Part shown: piece after piece, positions 60,872 to 64,000 of the stretch | Numbering within the stretch: the first letter of the stretch is position 1 | How the letters are laid out: each line of letters begins with the position of its first letter | DNA from: Erwinia sp039023475 | GTDB taxonomy: Bacteria; Pseudomonadota; Gammaproteobacteria; Enterobacterales; Enterobacteriaceae | Assembly (NCBI RefSeq): GCF_039023475.1 | Contig: NZ_JBCHVB010000004.1 | Location: forward strand, 124,001 to 188,000 | DNA: 64,000 nucleotides | Reading direction: 5' to 3' | Notes under the pieces: generated by a model | What the model was told of the DNA's origin: nothing | Database searches by the model: none | The model's input: the letters and a program-made list of their open reading frames with translations, nothing else | Made by a program: the position numbers and the translations under genes

Positions 60872-62059
60872 TCACAGCGCCTGTGCACAAGCCCAGGCGG
60901 AAGACCAGGCCCACTGGAAATTATAGCCGCCGAGCCAGCCGGTCACGTCCACCACTTCCCCGATGAAATAGAGACCGGGCACCGCTTTGGCCTCCATCGT
61001 TTTAGAAGAGAGCACGCTGGTATCTACCCCACCCAGCGTGACCTCGGCGGTACGGTAACCTTCCGTGCCGTTCGGCTGCACCCGCCACTGGTGCAGCGAC
61101 GTCACCACCTCGCTCTGCTGGCGGGCGTTCAGCTGTTTCAGCGTACACTCCGGCACGTTGCCAAGCTGCTGAAGGCATTCCACAAGACGGCGGGGCAGCA
61201 CTTTCGCCAGGCTGTTTTTCAGACTCTGGTTCGGATGCGCGTCCCGCTCTTCATTAAGGAAAGCTTGTAGATCACGCTCGGGCGAAAGATCGATGGTGAC
61301 AAACTCGCCGGGCTGCCAGTAGCTGGAGAGCTGAAGCACCGCCGGACCGGAAAGGCCGCGATGGGTAAACAGCAGCGCTTCTTTAAACGTGGTCCCCTCT
61401 TCGGCGGTCAATACCGAAGGCACCGCCACGCCGGACAGCGCATTGAGCTGTTCAAGCAGCGGTTTATGCAGGGTGAAGGGCACCAGACCGGCGCGGGTCG
61501 GGAAAACCTTCAGGCCAAACTGTTCCGCCAGTTTATAGCCGAAGGGAGAGGCGCCCAGCCCCGGCATCGACAGGCCGCCAGAGGCAATAACCAGCTTTTC
61601 CGCCCGCACAGTGCTGCCGTTCAGCGTCAGGGTATAACCGCTTTCGTCGTCGTGCGCCACGCCCAGCACTTCACTGCGCAGCCGCAAATTGACGCTGCCC
61701 GCCTCGCACTCTTTCAGCAACATATCGACAATCTGCTGGGCCGAATCGTCGCAAAAAAGCTGCCCTAAGGTCTTCTCATGCCAGGCGATGCCGTGACGGT
61801 TGACCAGATCGATAAAATCCCACTGGGTATAGCGCGCCAGTGCGGATTTACAGAAATGCGGGTTATGGGAGAGGTAAGCAGCAGGTTCAGTATAGAGGTT
61901 GGTAAAGTTACAGCGCCCGCCGCCGGACATCAGAATTTTACGTCCGGCCTTTTTACCATTATCCAGCAGCAGAACGCGCCTGCCGCGCTGCCCCGCCTGA
62001 GCGGCACAGAACAGGCCAGCCGCACCGGCACCGATGATAATAACGTCAAACTGTTCCAC
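60872..62059 (-). CDS. yhiN: BaiN/RdsA-type flavoprotein YhiN
   Basis: A 395-residue FAD-dependent oxidoreductase of the HI0933 family. Dinucleotide motif IIIGAGAAGLFCAAQAGQRG, KKAGRKILMSGGGRCNFTN, GGLSMPGLGASPFGYK and the C-terminal LYFIGEVVDVTGWLGGYNFQ are all present. The function of YhiN is unknown; relatives reduce bile acids or dihydrolipoyl-like substrates. The frame has no ATG at the family start; GTG at 62059 gives VEQFDVIIIG, aligned with E. coli, and GGCAGG lies upstream. It is divergent from pitA, as in E. coli. Confidence 0.93.
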   Translation of the reverse strand: MEQFDVIIIGAGAAGLFCAAQAGQRGRRVLLLDNGKKAGRKILMSGGGRCNFTNLYTEPAAYLSHNPHFCKSALARYTQWDFIDLVNRHGIAWHEKTLGQLFCDDSAQQIVDMLLKECEAGSVNLRLRSEVLGVAHDDESGYTLTLNGSTVRAEKLVIASGGLSMPGLGASPFGYKLAEQFGLKVFPTRAGLVPFTLHKPLLEQLNALSGVAVPSVLTAEEGTTFKEALLFTHRGLSGPAVLQLSSYWQPGEFVTIDLSPERDLQAFLNEERDAHPNQSLKNSLAKVLPRRLVECLQQLGNVPECTLKQLNARQQSEVVTSLHQWRVQPNGTEGYRTAEVTLGGVDTSVLSSKTMEAKAVPGLYFIGEVVDVTGWLGGYNFQWAWSSAWACAQAL

Positions 62060-62298
62060 TGAGCCTGCCCCGCCGCGAAAAAACGCTGATTGTAGAGAGT
62101 TGAGCGGGCTGAAGCCAGCGTAACACAAGCTTCATCGCCGAAACATTTTGTAACTTTATGATATTCATAAAGAATGCTCCCGTAAACACGCTCTTTTGAC
62201 ACATTACTGTCAAAAAAAGTCTATATTTCACTTTCCCCGGGTGCGGTTTGTCGCTGATAATGCGCCGCGTTCATGTCCTCCAAAATGGCGTAACGCTT

Positions 62299-63801
62299 AT
62301 GCTACATCTGTTTGCTGGTCTCGATTATCATACCGGCCTGTTACTGGTACTCGCTCTGCTCTTTGTTCTGTTTTACGAAGCCATCAACGGCTTCCACGAC
62401 ACGGCAAACGCGGTGGCAACTGTGATTTATACCCGCGCAATGCGATCGCAACTGGCGGTGGTAATGGCAGGGGTCTTTAACTTCTTTGGGGTACTGTTGG
62501 GCGGGCTGAGCGTTGCTTATGCTATCGTTCATTTGCTTCCCACCGATCTGCTGTTGAATGTGGGATCGGCTCACGGGTTAGCCATGGTCTTTTCCATGCT
62601 GCTGGCTGCGATTATCTGGAACCTCGGCACCTGGTATTTTGGTCTGCCGGCGTCCAGCTCCCATACCCTCATCGGGGCCATTATCGGCATTGGCCTGACC
62701 AACGCCTTTATGACCGGCAATTCTATCGTCGAAGCCCTTAACATCCCGAAAATGATCGGCATATTTATGTCGCTGGTGATCTCTCCGATTGTCGGTCTGG
62801 TCATTGCGGGTGGGCTGTGCTTTATCCTTCGTCGCTACTGGAGCGGCACCAAGAAACGTCGCCGGATCCATATGACGCCTGCGGAGCGTGAGAAGATTGA
62901 CGGCAAGAAAAAGCCGCCGTTCTGGACCCGTATCGCGCTGATCGTTTCTGCCATTGGCGTGAGCTATTCGCACGGCGCTAATGATGGTCAGAAAGGCATC
63001 GGTTTGATCATGCTGGTGCTGATTGGCGTGGCGCCTGCAGGGTTCGTGGTCAACATGAACGCTTCAGGCTACGACATTACCCGCACCCGCGATGCAGTAC
63101 ACAATCTGGAGCAGTATTACCAGCAGCACGGTGATGCGCTGACGCGTATCGTGCAGATGGCGCCGCCTGCGGTGCCAACGCCGCAGGAAAATCCGGGTGG
63201 CACAACGGAGTTCCACTGTGATGCTTCCCGCGCGCTTCCCGCCATCGCCCGCGTCAAAGGTATGCTGGACAATCTGCAGAGCTACGATGCGCTAAGCGTT
63301 GATCAGCGTGCGCAGCTGCGTCGCCTGCTGATGTGCGTCTCCGATACCGCGGAGAAGGCGGCTAAGCTGCCAGATACCAGCGCAGAGGATCAGCGCTTCC
63401 TGAGCAAGCTGAAAGACGATCTGTTGAACACCGTCGAGTATGCACCGGTCTGGATTATCGTGGCCGTGGCGCTTGCGCTGTCGCTGGGTACGCTGGTTGG
63501 ATGGCGCCGCGTTGCCACCACCATCGGTGAAAAAATAGGTAAAAAAGGGATGACCTATGCCCAGGGAATGTCGGCCCAGATGACGGCGGCGGTCTCTATC
63601 GGCGTTGCCAGTTATACCGGTATGCCCGTCTCAACGACCCACGTACTCTCCTCTTCCGTCGCCGGTACCATGCTGGTTGATGGCGGCGGCGTGCAGGGGC
63701 GCACCATCAAAAACATCCTGCTGGCCTGGGTCTTTACCCTGCCTGTCTCGGTGTTGTTATCCGGTGGCCTCTACTGGATTGCGCTGCACTTTATCATTTA
63801 A
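62299..63801 (+). CDS. pitA: Low-affinity inorganic phosphate transporter PitA
   Basis: A 500-residue proton symporter for neutral metal-phosphate (also a zinc route). The two family repeats are present: NGFHDTANAVATVIYTRAM near the N-terminus and GVSYSHGANDGQKGIGLIML, and GMPVSTTHVLSSSVAG near the end. Length is that of E. coli PitA (499). The ATG at 62299 gives the conserved MLHLFAGLD start; the frame is open to 62248. It is followed by a very strong symmetric terminator. Confidence 0.97.
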   Translation: MLHLFAGLDYHTGLLLVLALLFVLFYEAINGFHDTANAVATVIYTRAMRSQLAVVMAGVFNFFGVLLGGLSVAYAIVHLLPTDLLLNVGSAHGLAMVFSMLLAAIIWNLGTWYFGLPASSSHTLIGAIIGIGLTNAFMTGNSIVEALNIPKMIGIFMSLVISPIVGLVIAGGLCFILRRYWSGTKKRRRIHMTPAEREKIDGKKKPPFWTRIALIVSAIGVSYSHGANDGQKGIGLIMLVLIGVAPAGFVVNMNASGYDITRTRDAVHNLEQYYQQHGDALTRIVQMAPPAVPTPQENPGGTTEFHCDASRALPAIARVKGMLDNLQSYDALSVDQRAQLRRLLMCVSDTAEKAAKLPDTSAEDQRFLSKLKDDLLNTVEYAPVWIIVAVALALSLGTLVGWRRVATTIGEKIGKKGMTYAQGMSAQMTAAVSIGVASYTGMPVSTTHVLSSSVAGTMLVDGGGVQGRTIKNILLAWVFTLPVSVLLSGGLYWIALHFII

Positions 63802-63813
63802 CGTGTGACGTAT

Positions 63814-63851
63814 AAAAAAGGGTGAAGCCTGCAGGCTTCACCCTTTTTTTT
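63814..63851. terminator. Bidirectional terminator between pitA and uspB
   Basis: AAAAAAGGGTGAAGCCTG followed by its exact complement CAGGCTTCACCCTTTTTT: an 18 bp arm palindrome with A and T runs on both sides. It ends both convergent genes. Confidence 0.95.
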
Positions 63852-63865
63852 GCCCCCGGCGCGGT

Positions 63866-64000
63866 TCAGTGCCAGATAAGCAATCCCATAAAGCCGATAA
63901 GCACCAGGCCGCAAAGCGCGCTGGTCAGTAAAAACTGGCCGCGAACCCGTTCGCAGCGCCGGATAAATTCATCATCGTGATGATCGAGATAACGCTGCGC
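63866..64000 (-). CDS. uspB: Universal stress protein B, C-terminal part
   Basis: The last 44 codons and stop of UspB are visible, ending in a membrane helix (LLTSALCGLVLIGFMGLLIW). AQRYLDHHDDEFIRRCERVR matches E. coli UspB (111 residues). The N-terminal 67 or so residues lie beyond the right edge. UspB is an RpoS-dependent inner-membrane protein needed for ethanol resistance in stationary phase. It is convergent with pitA. Confidence 0.95.
   Translation of the reverse strand, partial: AQRYLDHHDDEFIRRCERVRGQFLLTSALCGLVLIGFMGLLIWH

Overview
The window comes from a gamma-proteobacterium of the order Enterobacterales. Gene content and order follow the E. coli 76-78 minute region closely: asd, yhgN, gntK, gntR, yhhW, ryhB, yhhY, ggt, yhhA, ugpBAECQ, livKHMGF, panM, rpoH, ftsYEX, rsmD, yhhLMN, zntA, tusA, yhhQ, dcrB, yhhS, yhhT, then yhiN, pitA, uspB. 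Protein divergence from E. coli, together with the absence of gntU, yhhX, livJ, acpT and the nik genes, suggests a relative outside Escherichia/Salmonella, plausibly Erwiniaceae (Pantoea/Erwinia type). That family assignment is inference.

Layout. Positions 1-29600 are the conserved backbone: aspartate-family biosynthesis (asd, cut by the left edge), gluconate use with an intact GntR operator, the iron-responsive sRNA RyhB with its Fur box, gamma-glutamyltransferase, the glycerol-3-phosphate (ugp) and branched-chain amino acid (liv) ABC transporters, the heat-shock sigma factor, the FtsY/FtsE/FtsX cluster, and the zinc exporter zntA with a textbook ZntR promoter.

Positions 29673-42153 are a complete myo-inositol catabolism island (iolE, iolH, iolG, iolD // iolC, iolR // iolB, iolA // iolI) placed between dcrB and yhhS, which are neighbours in E. 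coli. IolG oxidises inositol, IolE dehydrates the inosose, IolD opens the ring, IolB isomerises, the IolC fusion phosphorylates and probably cleaves, and IolA finishes the semialdehyde. IolI interconverts inososes and IolR (RpiR family) probably represses. No inositol permease is in the window.

Positions 43664-47138 hold a binding-protein ABC transporter of the ferric/phosphonate type between yhhS and yhhT, preceded by a 31-codon ORF that overlaps the ATPase start. Positions 48256-60702 replace the E. coli acpT-nik-rhs segment: a GntR-family regulator divergent from uxuA, a CSS-EAL phosphodiesterase, proP, a DJ-1 protein plus secreted hydrolase plus NemR-like TetR module with four similar palindromes, a hydrolase/TetR pair sharing a second operator, and sotB. 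The backbone resumes with yhiN, pitA and uspB (cut by the right edge).

The strongest unexplained signals are the two TetR operator families (15 bp palindromes at 54741, 54919, 54951, 56860; 24 bp sites at 58604 and 59268), the candidate IolR palindrome at 37236, the coupled leader ORF at 43664, and the large hairpins between the binding-protein and permease genes of both ugp and liv. I see no tRNA, rRNA, CRISPR array, insertion sequence or integrase.
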